Positions 50,412 through 59,179 are shown, counted from the stretch's first letter. The stretch: DNA of 64,000 nucleotides from Sulfuricella sp035530375 (GCA_035530375.1 DATKUY010000011.1:1-64000); one strand, 5' to 3'. Notes: generated by a model not told the origin, from the sequence alone. Made by a program: numbers and translations.

Positions 50412-51622
50412 AGAATCTCCTCCCTGCGCCCGGCGGAAACCGGGAAACTGAGGGTTACGCGGGTGCCGGCCTTTTCTCCGGGGGCGAGGGTGATTTCGGC
50501 GTTCATGTGCATGGCCCGTTCGCGCATGATATTGAGGCCGAGATGCATGCCGCTTTCCGTGCCCACCTTGCCGGAGATGCCGATGCCGTTATCCTCGACG
50601 CTGAAGACATAGCGGTTTTTACTGATTTCTATGGACAGCCTGACGTGGTTGGCGCGCGAGTGTTTGGACACATTGTTCAGCGCCTCGCGCACGATATGGT
50701 AGACCTGCACCTCCAGCTCGGGGCTGAGGTTGATGTCCGGTGCCAGATTGTTGAAGTCGATGGTGATGCCGGTCTTGTCGTAAAAGTTGCCGACGATATC
50801 GTACAGCGCCGGCAGCAGACCGCGCGAATCCATGCGATTGCGGAACTGGGTGAGCAGTTCGCGCAGTTCGGCATAGGCCGATTCCAGCGCCTGGCTGAGG
50901 TCGTTGACGTATTTGTTGGAGCGGGTTTCGTCGCGGTTTGCCACGGCATCGCGCAACAACGGCAGGCGCATTTTCATGTAGGCCATGGTTTGAGCGAGCG
51001 AATCGTGCAATTCGTTGGCCAACATATGACGCTCGTTGGTCAGGGTGATGCGCAGGTTTTCCCGGGTCAGCCTGGCATTTTCCAGTGCCATGCCGAGGTG
51101 TTCGCTGATCGAGTGGAACAATAGCGAGACGTCTTCCGGAACCGGGTTGTCGGAAGCCATGAACAGGTTGTATACCCCGAGCATTTTGCCCTGATAGCGC
51201 AATGGCACGGCCACCACGCGCTGGCATTGCTTGCCGAAATAGCTGTTGGCGGTGCGTGCTTCGCATACTTTCAGGTTGGTGGTGTCGTGAACGGTATGCT
51301 CACGCGCCGTTTCGCCGCAAACGCCGCATTCGAGCGGGATGTAGCGTTCCTTCTCGAGTACTTCCGGCGGCAGGCCAAGGGAGCCGACCAGTCGTAAATT
51401 CAAGCCGTCGGCTGTCAATACCCTCACCGCGCCAGCGTCTGCGCCGGCGAGCTTGACCATGGTGCCAAGAAAGCGTTCCAGCAGGGCGTCCAGATTGTTT
51501 TCGCTGGACAGGCTGCTGGTGATCTCGGACAAAACCCGCAGCGCCGGAATTTTGTAGTTTCCCTGGGCGGAGGACTTGATCGTGCTGGAGGGGGCGGGCT
51601 GAATGCCTGCTTCCTGATTCAT
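50408..51622 (-). CDS. NarX-like sensor histidine kinase with Cys-rich GAF domain
   Basis: The 404-residue kinase has an N-terminal GAF domain (about residues 35-190), a HisKA_3 dimerisation domain with the phospho-His in NELHDSLAQTM (about 220) and a HATPase_c domain (about 305-395; DNGIGISG). No membrane helix is present, unlike E. coli NarX. Within the GAF domain four Cys occur in about 45 residues (ECGVCG, KVCEA, KQCQR), suggesting a metal or redox centre. The ATG at 51622 has AGGA eight bases upstream. Confidence 0.88.
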   Translation of the reverse strand: MNQEAGIQPAPSSTIKSSAQGNYKIPALRVLSEITSSLSSENNLDALLERFLGTMVKLAGADAGAVRVLTADGLNLRLVGSLGLPPEVLEKERYIPLECGVCGETAREHTVHDTTNLKVCEARTANSYFGKQCQRVVAVPLRYQGKMLGVYNLFMASDNPVPEDVSLLFHSISEHLGMALENARLTRENLRITLTNERHMLANELHDSLAQTMAYMKMRLPLLRDAVANRDETRSNKYVNDLSQALESAYAELRELLTQFRNRMDSRGLLPALYDIVGNFYDKTGITIDFNNLAPDINLSPELEVQVYHIVREALNNVSKHSRANHVRLSIEISKNRYVFSVEDNGIGISGKVGTESGMHLGLNIMRERAMHMNAEITLAPGEKAGTRVTLSFPVSAGRREEIL

Positions 51623-51821
51623 CGAATTTTCCTGAAATAATGCATTGGCTGCCAGTGCAGACCGGGGGGCTATTGTAGCCAGCATTTGGACAAAAACAAA
51701 TGCCTGACCAATTGTAGTAGAGAGCAAGCAGTCAGCGCAATGCCTGGAAATTGGAGTGAAAAATGGCCGGCAAGTTCCATATGAGGCGGACCGGCGCGGT
51801 GTGCGTTGGCGTAGAGGCTGC

Positions 51822-51849
51822 TTGAGAAAATCTGCTTTCCCGATATACT
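51822..51849 (+). promoter_or_regulatory. Sigma-70-like promoter of the men operon
   Basis: TTGAGA and TATACT are 16 bases apart, with transcription expected near 51856 and the menB ATG at 51880. No FNR box was found at this promoter, so the men genes may be constitutive. Confidence 0.55.
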
Positions 51850-51879
51850 TTGCCGGGCGTAATTAATGGATCAATTCAA

Positions 51880-52695
51880 ATGAACTGGAAATCTGCCGGC
51901 GAATTCAAAGACATTCTTTACCACCAGTCTGAAGGTATCGCCAGGATCGCCATCAACCGGCCCGAAGTGCGCAACGCCTTTCGGCCACAGACCGTGAGCG
52001 AGTTGATGGAAGCATTTCATCATGCACACATGGACCCCGGCGTCGGCGCCATCATTTTGACCGGTGCCGGCGACCAGGCATTTTGCGCAGGCGGCGACCA
52101 GAAGGTGCGTGGCAATGACGGCGGCTATCATGACGAGCAGGGCATCCCCTATCTCAATGTGCTGGATCTTCAGCGCCAGATTCGCGGTCTGCCCAAGCCA
52201 GTGGTGGCGATGGTGGCGGGTTATGCCATCGGCGGCGGTCATGTGTTGCATCTGATCTGCGATCTGACCATCGCCGCCGACAATGCCCGCTTCGGCCAGA
52301 CCGGGCCGCGCGTCGGCAGTTTCGACGCCGGTTTCGGTGCCGGCCTGCTGGCGCGTGCGGTGGGCACCAAAAAGGCCAAGGAAATCTGGTTTCTGTGCCG
52401 CCAGTACGATGCGCGGGAGGCACTGGCGATGGGGTTGGTCAACACAGTGGTGCCATTGGCGGAGCTTGAAAGCGAAACGGTCAAATGGTGCAAGGAGATG
52501 TTGCAGCTTTCGCCTACCGCGCTGCGCATGCTGAAATCGGCGTTCAACGCCGACACCGACGGTCTGGCCGGGATTCAGGAACTGGCGGGCAATGCGACGG
52601 CGCTGTTTTATATGACCGAAGAAGGTCAGGAAGGGCGCAATGCCTGGCTGGAGAAGCGCTCCCCCGATTTCTCCAAATTTCCGCGCCGCCCGTAG
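51880..52695 (+). CDS. menB: 1,4-dihydroxy-2-naphthoyl-CoA synthase
   Basis: The 271-residue crotonase-fold enzyme closes the naphthoquinone ring of menaquinone. Signatures include RPEVRNAFRPQTVSEL, GDQAFCAGGDQ, the oxyanion-hole AGYAIGGGHVLHL and GPRVGSFDAGFG, all MenB-specific. The start MNWKSAGEFKDILYH fits the family. It is the first gene of menB-menA-tlpA-menC. Confidence 0.95.
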   Translation: MNWKSAGEFKDILYHQSEGIARIAINRPEVRNAFRPQTVSELMEAFHHAHMDPGVGAIILTGAGDQAFCAGGDQKVRGNDGGYHDEQGIPYLNVLDLQRQIRGLPKPVVAMVAGYAIGGGHVLHLICDLTIAADNARFGQTGPRVGSFDAGFGAGLLARAVGTKKAKEIWFLCRQYDAREALAMGLVNTVVPLAELESETVKWCKEMLQLSPTALRMLKSAFNADTDGLAGIQELAGNATALFYMTEEGQEGRNAWLEKRSPDFSKFPRRP

Positions 52696-52711
52696 GTGCC
52701 GCCTGCTACAC

Positions 52712-53608
52712 ATGACCAGATCCTCACCCTTTACCCCTCACCCCTCACCTTTGGTTTGGTGGCTGGCGATCCGCCCCAAGACCCTGACAGTATCGCTGAC
52801 GCCGGTGATGGTCGGCAGCAGCCTGGCCTATGCCGAAACCGGCGTGATTGTCTGGCTGCCGCTGCTGGTGGCGCTGATGGCGGCGATGCTGATTCAGATC
52901 GGCACTAATCTGCACAACGATGTCAGTGATTTCGAGCGTGGCGCGGATGGCAGCGAGCGGATTGGCCCGTCGCGTGCCACCGCCTCGGGCTGGCTCGCAC
53001 CCGCCACCGTGCATCGTGCCGCGTTGGCCTGTTTCGGCGCGGCCGTGCTGATGGGCGTTTACCTGGTATGGTATGGCGGCTGGCCGATTTTTCTGCTCGG
53101 GCTTGGTTCTGTTGCTGCTGGCTGGGCCTACACCGGCGGGCCGCGCCCGATTGCCTACAGTGCCTTGGGCGAGTTGTTCGTCTGGCTGTTTTTCGGGTTG
53201 GGGGCGGTTGTGGGCAGTTATTATCTGCAAACGCTCGGGCTGGGCATGGATGCCTTCCTTGCGGCGACGATGATCGGTTTGTTTGCCGCCGCCGTAATTG
53301 CCGTGAATAACTACCGCGACCTCGACGCCGACCGCAAGATCGGAAAAAACACCCTGGCAGTTCGCCTCGGCCGTACGGGCAGCAAGTTGGAATACGCGCT
53401 GCTGATGCTGCTGCCGTATTTGCTTCTGCCCGCGCTAGGCCATTATAAAGGGGCCTGGCTGTCTGCGCTGACGCTGCCGTGGACGGTTTTTCTGATTTTT
53501 CGGTTTTGGCGCGAAGCGCCTGGGCCGGTTTTCAATCGCATTCTGGCGCAAACTGCGCAATTGCAGCTGGGTTTTGGTATTTTATTCAGTATGGGACTGT
53601 TGTCATGA
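52712..53608 (+). CDS. menA: 1,4-dihydroxy-2-naphthoate polyprenyltransferase
   Basis: The 298-residue UbiA-family membrane enzyme has eight to nine helices and two Asp-rich motifs, NLHNDVSDFERGAD and NNYRDLDADRKIGK. It prenylates DHNA to demethylmenaquinone. The N-terminal residues SSPFTPHPSPL come from a short run related to the family C repeats. The stop overlaps the tlpA-like start (ATGA). Confidence 0.94.
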   Translation: MTRSSPFTPHPSPLVWWLAIRPKTLTVSLTPVMVGSSLAYAETGVIVWLPLLVALMAAMLIQIGTNLHNDVSDFERGADGSERIGPSRATASGWLAPATVHRAALACFGAAVLMGVYLVWYGGWPIFLLGLGSVAAGWAYTGGPRPIAYSALGELFVWLFFGLGAVVGSYYLQTLGLGMDAFLAATMIGLFAAAVIAVNNYRDLDADRKIGKNTLAVRLGRTGSKLEYALLMLLPYLLLPALGHYKGAWLSALTLPWTVFLIFRFWREAPGPVFNRILAQTAQLQLGFGILFSMGLLS

Positions 53609-54123
53609 ATATTCGATTGCGTTATTTATCACCCCTGTGTGCGCTGGTATTCGGGCTGACGATTTTTTCCGCCGCTGCGGCGGAGGCGATGCCTTCTTCG
53701 GCACCGATTTTTGCCGCCACATTCACCGACCTCGATGGCAAGCCGATGGCTCTGGCGGAGTTGAAAGGCAAGTTGGTGGTGCTGAATTTCTGGGCGACCT
53801 GGTGCTCGCCCTGTCGCGCCGAGATTCCTAATCTGGTGGGCGGGCAGAAGAAATATGGCTCGCGTGGCGTGGTGTTTATCGGCGCGGCGCTGGAAGACAA
53901 GGCCGAATCGGTGCGCGATTTCGCCAAGGCCTATGAGATCAACTACACTGTGGCGATGGCTGGCAGTGAACAGGGGATTGCCCTGCTGCGGGCGCTTGGC
54001 AACAAGATCGCCGGCCTTCCCTTCACTGTCGTGCTCGATCGGCAGGGCAATATCGTCGCCGTCAAGCGTGGTGTCCTGACGCCGGAGCGCCTGCGGCAGA
54101 TTCTCGATACCCTTCTTCAATAA
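53605..54123 (+). CDS. TlpA-like thioredoxin-fold protein, exported
   Basis: The 172-residue protein has a Sec signal peptide (about residues 1-27) and a TlpA/ResA-like domain with the redox motif WATWCSPCRAEIP (about 65-77) and cis-Pro in GLPFTVVLD. It is probably a periplasmic disulphide reductase, for example in cytochrome c or copper-site assembly. It is embedded in the men operon by overlapping ends; this may serve the c-type cytochromes or NosZ copper sites nearby (inference). Confidence 0.9.
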   Translation: MNIRLRYLSPLCALVFGLTIFSAAAAEAMPSSAPIFAATFTDLDGKPMALAELKGKLVVLNFWATWCSPCRAEIPNLVGGQKKYGSRGVVFIGAALEDKAESVRDFAKAYEINYTVAMAGSEQGIALLRALGNKIAGLPFTVVLDRQGNIVAVKRGVLTPERLRQILDTLLQ

Positions 54124-54124
54124 A

Positions 54125-55180
54125 TTGCGCCTCGTCGGTTGCTCCTTAAGTCCATACAATTTGCCGCTGCGCCAGCCGTGGGTTAGCGCCAGCGGCGGGT
54201 TCAGCGTACGCGAGGGCCGGCTTATCCGGCTGGAAACCGATGCGGGGCTGACCGGCTATGGAGATTGTGCACCGTTGCCGCAGGCCGGTACGGAAAATCT
54301 GGAAAGCGCCGATTCCCGGCTTGCCGGGTGGGCGGAAGAACTGTCCGGCATGTCGTTGGAGGCCGCACTCGGCCGGCTGGACGCGGCGACGGTCGGCACT
54401 CCTGCGGCGCGTTGCGGTTTTGAAACGGCACTGCTCGATCTGCTGGCGCAACAGGCCGGGCTTTCTTTGGCGCGCTGGCTTAATCCAGGTTCTCTCTCTG
54501 TGGTTAAAGTGAATGCCATGATCGGCCGCTTTGACCGGCAGACGACCACGCGCGCGCTGGCGGCAGCAAAGGCCGGATTTTCCGTGCTCAAGTTGAAGGT
54601 GGGGATGGCGTCACCAAAAGAAGAGATCGCGTTGCTGCGCGATCTGGCCGGTTGTTTGCCGCCGGAAATTTCCTTGCGCCTTGACGCGAACTGCGCCTGG
54701 GACCGGAGGGGTGCCGATGAATTCCTCGGCGCGCTGTCCGGTCTGCCGGTGGAGTCGGTCGAGGATCCGCTCGCCAACCCGGATGCCTCTGGCCTGAGCC
54801 GTTTGCAAGCCACCGTGCCTTTTCCACTTGCTGCCGACGAGTCCTTGCTGAAGATCGGCGAAGATGCCCTGATCGATCACTTGCCGGTGCGGCGCATCAT
54901 ATTGAAGCCGATGGTGCTGGGCGGACTGCGGCCGGCGCTGTCGCTGGCGCGGCGGGCACAGGGGTCCGGTCTGGAGTGCGTGGTTACGACCACGGTGGAC
55001 AGCGCGGCGGGTACCCTCGCCACGTTGCACCTGGCGGCCGCCGTGGCGAATGATCTGGCGCACGGGTTGCCGACTTCGGCTTGGCTGGCGAGCGATCTCG
55101 GCGTTCCCCCGCAACCGGTTGAGGGTCGTATGCAGCTTGGCAAAGAGCCGGGTTTGGGTTTTACGCTTCTACAGTATTGA
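54125..55180 (+). CDS. menC: o-Succinylbenzoate synthase
   Basis: The 351-residue enolase-superfamily enzyme dehydrates SHCHC to o-succinylbenzoate in menaquinone synthesis. Catalytic Lys in VLKLKVGM, metal ligands in RLDANCAW, SVEDPL and AADES, and the second Lys in RIILKPMVLGG are visible. The start is a TTG at 54125, one base after the preceding stop. MenD, MenE, MenF and MenH are not in this window. Confidence 0.93.
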   Translation: MRLVGCSLSPYNLPLRQPWVSASGGFSVREGRLIRLETDAGLTGYGDCAPLPQAGTENLESADSRLAGWAEELSGMSLEAALGRLDAATVGTPAARCGFETALLDLLAQQAGLSLARWLNPGSLSVVKVNAMIGRFDRQTTTRALAAAKAGFSVLKLKVGMASPKEEIALLRDLAGCLPPEISLRLDANCAWDRRGADEFLGALSGLPVESVEDPLANPDASGLSRLQATVPFPLAADESLLKIGEDALIDHLPVRRIILKPMVLGGLRPALSLARRAQGSGLECVVTTTVDSAAGTLATLHLAAAVANDLAHGLPTSAWLASDLGVPPQPVEGRMQLGKEPGLGFTLLQY

Positions 55181-55485
55181 TCATTGACACGCCGATACCC
55201 GGCGCGAAAATATTTGTTAGTTGATCTGGATCAATTTATTTAGTGGTGCTATATTGCACACATATCAGGACAAAATTGTCTTGTAAGCGGGGTTCCTAAA
55301 TATGTCGTTATCCATGGGAATGCCGTATGTGGCGCGTCAAAGTGGTCTTTTACTTGAGTTATATCAAAGATTTTTTGGTGTGCTACACTCAATATTACGT
55401 GTGCCAAATGACACACTTTTTGTGTGCTTTAAAGGTATCGTGAAGCACGGGGCAGTTTTTTTAATTGGGTTGAAAGGGAGGCGTT
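55181..55485. other. nosZ upstream region
   Basis: This 305-base AT-rich stretch contains the FNR/DNR box and the nosZ ribosome-binding site GGGAGG. A 66-codon frame from 55302 overlapping nosZ has no recognisable features and is not called. The leader from the likely transcription start (about 55265-55275) to nosZ is about 210 bases, long enough for further regulation, but I see no known riboswitch. Confidence 0.5.
55221..55234 (+). promoter_or_regulatory. FNR/DNR box upstream of nosZ
   Basis: TTGATCTGGATCAA is a perfect match to TTGAT-N4-ATCAA. Possible -10 sequences follow (TATATT at 55250 and CATATC at 55261), neither at the ideal class II distance. Oxygen-sensing FNR or NO-sensing DNR could act here. 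Confidence 0.75.
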
Positions 55486-57783
55486 ATGAAGCTTTTAAAT
55501 AAGCAGATGGCCACGCTGATTATGGCGGCGGGCATAGGGCTCGCAGCGGTATCAAGCGCTTGGGCCACTGAATCGCTGCAAGACGTAATGAAAGCGCGTG
55601 GTTTGTCGCAGCAGGATTTGATGGCTGCGGCCAAAACTTATGTTCCCACCGGCAAGCGCGATGAATTCGTCGCCTTCAGCTCTGGCGGCCAGAGCGGCCA
55701 AGTGATTGTGTACGGCATTCCATCCATGCGCATCCTGAAGTACATCGGCGTGTTCACGCCCGAGCCCTGGCAGGGTTATGGCTTCGACGAAGAGTCGAAA
55801 GCCGTACTGAATGAGGGTCGTATCGACGGCAAGGACATCACCTGGGGCGACACGCACCACCCCGCACTTTCCGAAACCAACGGCAAATATGATGGCCAGT
55901 TCCTGTTCATCAACGACAAGGCCAACCCCCGGATTGCGGTGATCGACCTGCGCGACTTCGAAACCAAGCAGATCGTGGTCAACCCGATTTTCAAATCGGA
56001 GCACGGCGGCGCTTTTGTGTCCCCGAACACCGACTACATCATCGAGGCTGCCCAGTACCCTACTCCACTGGCAAACAGGAAGTTCGTTCCGCTTGAGCGC
56101 TTCAATGAAGAGTACCGCGGTGGCGTGACCTACTGGAAGTTCGACCGCAAGGCCGGCCGCATCGACGTGAAAAAATCCTTCACGATCGAACTGCCTCCTT
56201 ACAGCCAGGACTTGTCCGATTTTGGTAAAGGCCCATCCGATGGCTGGTCTTTCACCAATTCCTTCTGTTCCGAGCGTTATGTCGGCGGTATCGAGAAAGG
56301 CCGTCCTCCGTATGAGGCCGGTTGCTCCGCAAAAGATACCGACTACATGCACGTGATCAACTGGAAAAAAGCCGCCGAGCTGGTTGCTCAAGGCAAAACC
56401 AAGAAGATCAACGGTATGGATGTGATCATGATGGATACCGCTATCAAGGAAGGCATCCTCTACCTGATTCCGGAACCCAAGAGCCCGCACGGTGTCGATG
56501 TGACGCCTGATGGCAAGTACATGGTCGTTGCCGGCAAGCTGGATACGCACGTTTCGGTGTATGACTTCGCGAAGGTCATGGCAGCGATCAAGGCCCGTAA
56601 GTTCGAAGGCAAGGATCCCTATGGGATTCCCGTGATTTCCATGAAGGATACGCTGCACACGCAGGTTCAACTGGGCCTGGGGCCATTGCACACGCAGTTC
56701 GACTCCAAAAAATGCGTAGCCTACACCTCGCTGTATGTGGATTCACAGGTTGCCAAGTGGGACTACTGCGAAGGCAGAGTGCTGGACAAGATCTCGATTC
56801 ACTACAACATCGGCCACCTGATGACCATGCAGGGCGATACCATGGATCCGAGGGGCCACTACTTGGTTGCGCTGAACAAGCTGGCAATTGACCGCTTTGA
56901 CCCGGTCGGCCCGCTACATCCGCAAAACCACCAGTTGATCGACATTTCGGGCGACAAGATGCAGTTGCTGTACGACATGCCGATTCCGCTGGGTGAGCCG
57001 CACTATGCCGTGGCGATCGATATCAAGATGCTGAAGCCGGGCATTCGCTACAAGGTGGGCACCAACAGCCGTACCGACAAGCCGGACGCCGGCGCTGTCA
57101 GGGCGGGCGAGGAGCACACCGACAGGAAACGTGGCAAGGTTGAAGTATTCGGCACCTTGATCCGCTCCCATATCACACCGGAAACCATCGAGGTGAATGT
57201 GGGTGATGAGGTTACGATTCACCTTACCAACCTTGAGCGTGCCGAGGATGAGACCCACGGCTTCACGGTGAGCACTTACAATGTCCACGCATCGGTTGAA
57301 CCGGGCAAAACTGCGACGGTCAAGTTCAAGGCGGACAAGGAAGGTGTGTATCCGTACTACTGCACCGAGTTCTGCTCGGCGTTGCACTTGGAGATGGAAG
57401 GCTACCTGCTGGTCAAGCCGAAGGGCTACAAGGAAGCTAAAATGGTGGCCACCAAAGCGGTCTACACTGAAGACGACTACAAGAAGGAGCTGAAGAAAAT
57501 CGCGGATACCCAAGCGGTAATTGACAGCGTGGTGGGCTTCATCACCAGCCATAATTACAAGGACTTCCCTGACGTTGTTGCCCTGGTGGACGATGCAACC
57601 GACCAGCTAAGCCGCATGAAGGGAGCCAAGGCCAAGCATGAGGAAGCCGCCAAGAAGAAAGATTGGCAGGACGCGACCCTGTGGGCTGAGCAGGTCTGGC
57701 AGTACCAGGTTAAAACCGCCGACATCGGCTTGCGCGCCAAGACATATCTGGAAGAGCATGGCGCCAAGAAGGTGGGCAAGTAA
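55486..57783 (+). CDS. nosZ: Nitrous oxide reductase NosZ, clade II (Sec-type), with C-terminal extension
   Basis: NosZ reduces N2O to N2 in the periplasm. The 765-residue precursor has a Sec signal peptide (about residues 1-27, no twin Arg), a mark of clade II. The beta-propeller holds CuZ ligands such as DTHHP (122-126); the cupredoxin holds the CuA set Cys626, Cys630, His634 and Met637. After about residue 648 there is an about 115-residue Lys/Glu-rich helical extension without CXXCH, unlike the cytochrome c tail of Wolinella NosZ. Shine-Dalgarno GGGAGG precedes the ATG; a strong terminator follows. Confidence 0.97.
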   Translation: MKLLNKQMATLIMAAGIGLAAVSSAWATESLQDVMKARGLSQQDLMAAAKTYVPTGKRDEFVAFSSGGQSGQVIVYGIPSMRILKYIGVFTPEPWQGYGFDEESKAVLNEGRIDGKDITWGDTHHPALSETNGKYDGQFLFINDKANPRIAVIDLRDFETKQIVVNPIFKSEHGGAFVSPNTDYIIEAAQYPTPLANRKFVPLERFNEEYRGGVTYWKFDRKAGRIDVKKSFTIELPPYSQDLSDFGKGPSDGWSFTNSFCSERYVGGIEKGRPPYEAGCSAKDTDYMHVINWKKAAELVAQGKTKKINGMDVIMMDTAIKEGILYLIPEPKSPHGVDVTPDGKYMVVAGKLDTHVSVYDFAKVMAAIKARKFEGKDPYGIPVISMKDTLHTQVQLGLGPLHTQFDSKKCVAYTSLYVDSQVAKWDYCEGRVLDKISIHYNIGHLMTMQGDTMDPRGHYLVALNKLAIDRFDPVGPLHPQNHQLIDISGDKMQLLYDMPIPLGEPHYAVAIDIKMLKPGIRYKVGTNSRTDKPDAGAVRAGEEHTDRKRGKVEVFGTLIRSHITPETIEVNVGDEVTIHLTNLERAEDETHGFTVSTYNVHASVEPGKTATVKFKADKEGVYPYYCTEFCSALHLEMEGYLLVKPKGYKEAKMVATKAVYTEDDYKKELKKIADTQAVIDSVVGFITSHNYKDFPDVVALVDDATDQLSRMKGAKAKHEEAAKKKDWQDATLWAEQVWQYQVKTADIGLRAKTYLEEHGAKKVGK

Positions 57784-57810
57784 GCTTGTCTGACTAAGCT
57801 GTACTTTATA

Positions 57811-57845
57811 AAGCGGGGAGCATCTAAATGCTCCCCGCTTTTTTT
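57811..57845 (+). terminator. Strong intrinsic terminator after nosZ
   Basis: AAGCGGGGAGCAT and ATGCTCCCCGCTT form a perfect 13-pair stem around CTAA, followed by TTTTT. It starts 27 bases after the nosZ stop, so most nosZ transcripts should end here. Confidence 0.92.
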
Positions 57846-57894
57846 CCATATAACGGGAAACAAACGAGATAAATGGATATCAAAGTCTTTAATA

Positions 57895-57908
57895 TTGATC
57901 CAGATCAA
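57895..57908 (+). promoter_or_regulatory. FNR/DNR box upstream of the monohaem cytochrome gene
   Basis: TTGATCCAGATCAA is a perfect consensus match. A -10-like GAATAT (57933-57938) lies about 31 bases from its centre, close to a class II arrangement. Confidence 0.75.
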
Positions 57909-57964
57909 TATTTGGGATAAAATTCGTTTGCTGAATATTCTCAATTCTTGGTTGGAGTTTAACA

Positions 57965-58279
57965 ATGAAATTATTGCCAGTTGTAGCCGCCGCCTTGTCG
58001 GTGGCGTTGATTAGCGGCGCCGCCTTTGCCGGCGATGGCGCCAAGCTGTTTGCGGAGAAAACCTGCTGGGCTTGCCATGGCAAGGACGGAAAAAAAACAG
58101 TGATGCCGGATTATCCGAAAATCGCGGGACAGAACGTCAAGTACATCGAAAAGCAAATGGCTGATATCAAGAGCGGCGCCCGCGCGAATGGCAACGCTGC
58201 CGCCATGAAAGCCGTGATGGGGCTTGTGAGCGATGCGGAAATCAAGGACATTGCCGATTACGTTTCCAAGATGAAGTAA
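57965..58279 (+). CDS. Monohaem cytochrome c, periplasmic
   Basis: The 104-residue protein has a signal peptide (about residues 1-22) and one haem site CWACH at 34-38, followed by a class I cytochrome c body ending IKDIADYVSKMK. It belongs to the small c5/c553-like group. Its own FNR box and its place after nosZ suggest an electron donor to NosZ; it may correspond to NosC1/NosC2 of other clade II clusters, though order differs. Confidence 0.92.
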   Translation: MKLLPVVAAALSVALISGAAFAGDGAKLFAEKTCWACHGKDGKKTVMPDYPKIAGQNVKYIEKQMADIKSGARANGNAAAMKAVMGLVSDAEIKDIADYVSKMK

Positions 58280-58317
58280 TGCCGGGGATTTCAGCCGGAA
58301 AATGAAATTCGCCTGTA

Positions 58318-58331
58318 TTGATATAAGTCAA
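58318..58331 (+). promoter_or_regulatory. FNR/DNR-like box upstream of the dihaem cytochrome gene
   Basis: TTGATATAAGTCAA matches the consensus except for one base in the right half-site. It is centred about 114 bases before the start codon at 58439. Confidence 0.55.
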
Positions 58332-58438
58332 TGCGGCTGACCGGTTGTATCCAATATATTTCAAACTATACTTGAACAAGTTAGGTTGAGTTTTTGAATA
58401 ATTTAAAGTCGGTTTTTGATGCGATTGAAAGGAAAGAA

Positions 58439-59179
58439 ATGAAAAAAACGTTATTAGTGGCGCTGTCTCTGGTTTTGGCTCCTGCAACAATGGCTTTGGC
58501 TGCCAATCCCAATGTGGCTGAGAAGAAAGCCGGCATCGAGGCCAAAGGTTATGTGTGGAACTCTCAAGAAGGCGGCGAAAAAATCGAAGCGCTAAAACTC
58601 AAGGGTGACGTTACGCGTGGCAAGGACGCATTCGAGGTTTGCTCCGCTTGCCACCTGCCCAGCGGCGCCGGACGTCCGGACGGTACTTTCCCGCAATTGG
58701 CCGGCCAGCATGCCACCGTGATCATCAAGCAGATCGCCGATATCCGTGCCGGCCTGCGCGACAATCCGACCATGTACCCGTTTGCCATTACCCTGAGCGA
58801 TGCGCAGGAACTGGCTGACGTGGCTGCCTACATTCAGACTTTGTGTATTCCCCGCGACCACGGCCAAGGTTCTAACGACCCGGTATTGCTGAAACACGGC
58901 GAAGAGTTGTACAAGAAAGAATGCACCACCTGCCACGGCCCTACAGGCGCGGGCGACAAGGCGAAGTTCTACCCGGTTCTGGCCGGTCAGCATTACAAGT
59001 ACTTGCTGCGCCAGGTTACCGATATTCGCGATGGCAAACGCCGCAATGCCAACCCGGACATGGTGAAGATCGTGAAGAAGTACAACAATCATGATCTGGA
59101 CTCCGTGGTGACCTACATGGCCACTCTGGAAATGCCTGGCACCTTGTGCCCCGTAAAAAAGGGCGGTAAGAAGAGGTAA
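58439..59179 (+). CDS. Dihaem cytochrome c (c4-like), periplasmic
   Basis: The 246-residue protein has a signal peptide (about residues 1-21) and two haem sites, CSACH at 68-72 and CTTCH at 162-166, each followed by the LAGQH.....QI/VTDIR pattern typical of cytochrome c4-like tandem domains. It probably carries electrons from the membrane to NosZ. The ATG at 58439 has GGAAAG upstream. The tail is Lys-rich. Confidence 0.92.
   Translation: MKKTLLVALSLVLAPATMALAANPNVAEKKAGIEAKGYVWNSQEGGEKIEALKLKGDVTRGKDAFEVCSACHLPSGAGRPDGTFPQLAGQHATVIIKQIADIRAGLRDNPTMYPFAITLSDAQELADVAAYIQTLCIPRDHGQGSNDPVLLKHGEELYKKECTTCHGPTGAGDKAKFYPVLAGQHYKYLLRQVTDIRDGKRRNANPDMVKIVKKYNNHDLDSVVTYMATLEMPGTLCPVKKGGKKR

Noticed and set aside
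48278..51622. Whether cysG-narL-narX are co-transcribed with nos as one denitrification operon
   Set aside because: They are on the opposite strand to men and nos; only proximity links them.
55302..55502. A 66-codon open frame directly upstream of and overlapping nosZ
   Set aside because: It has no recognisable domain and no good ribosome-binding site, and it ends inside nosZ. It is best seen as open sequence in the nosZ leader.
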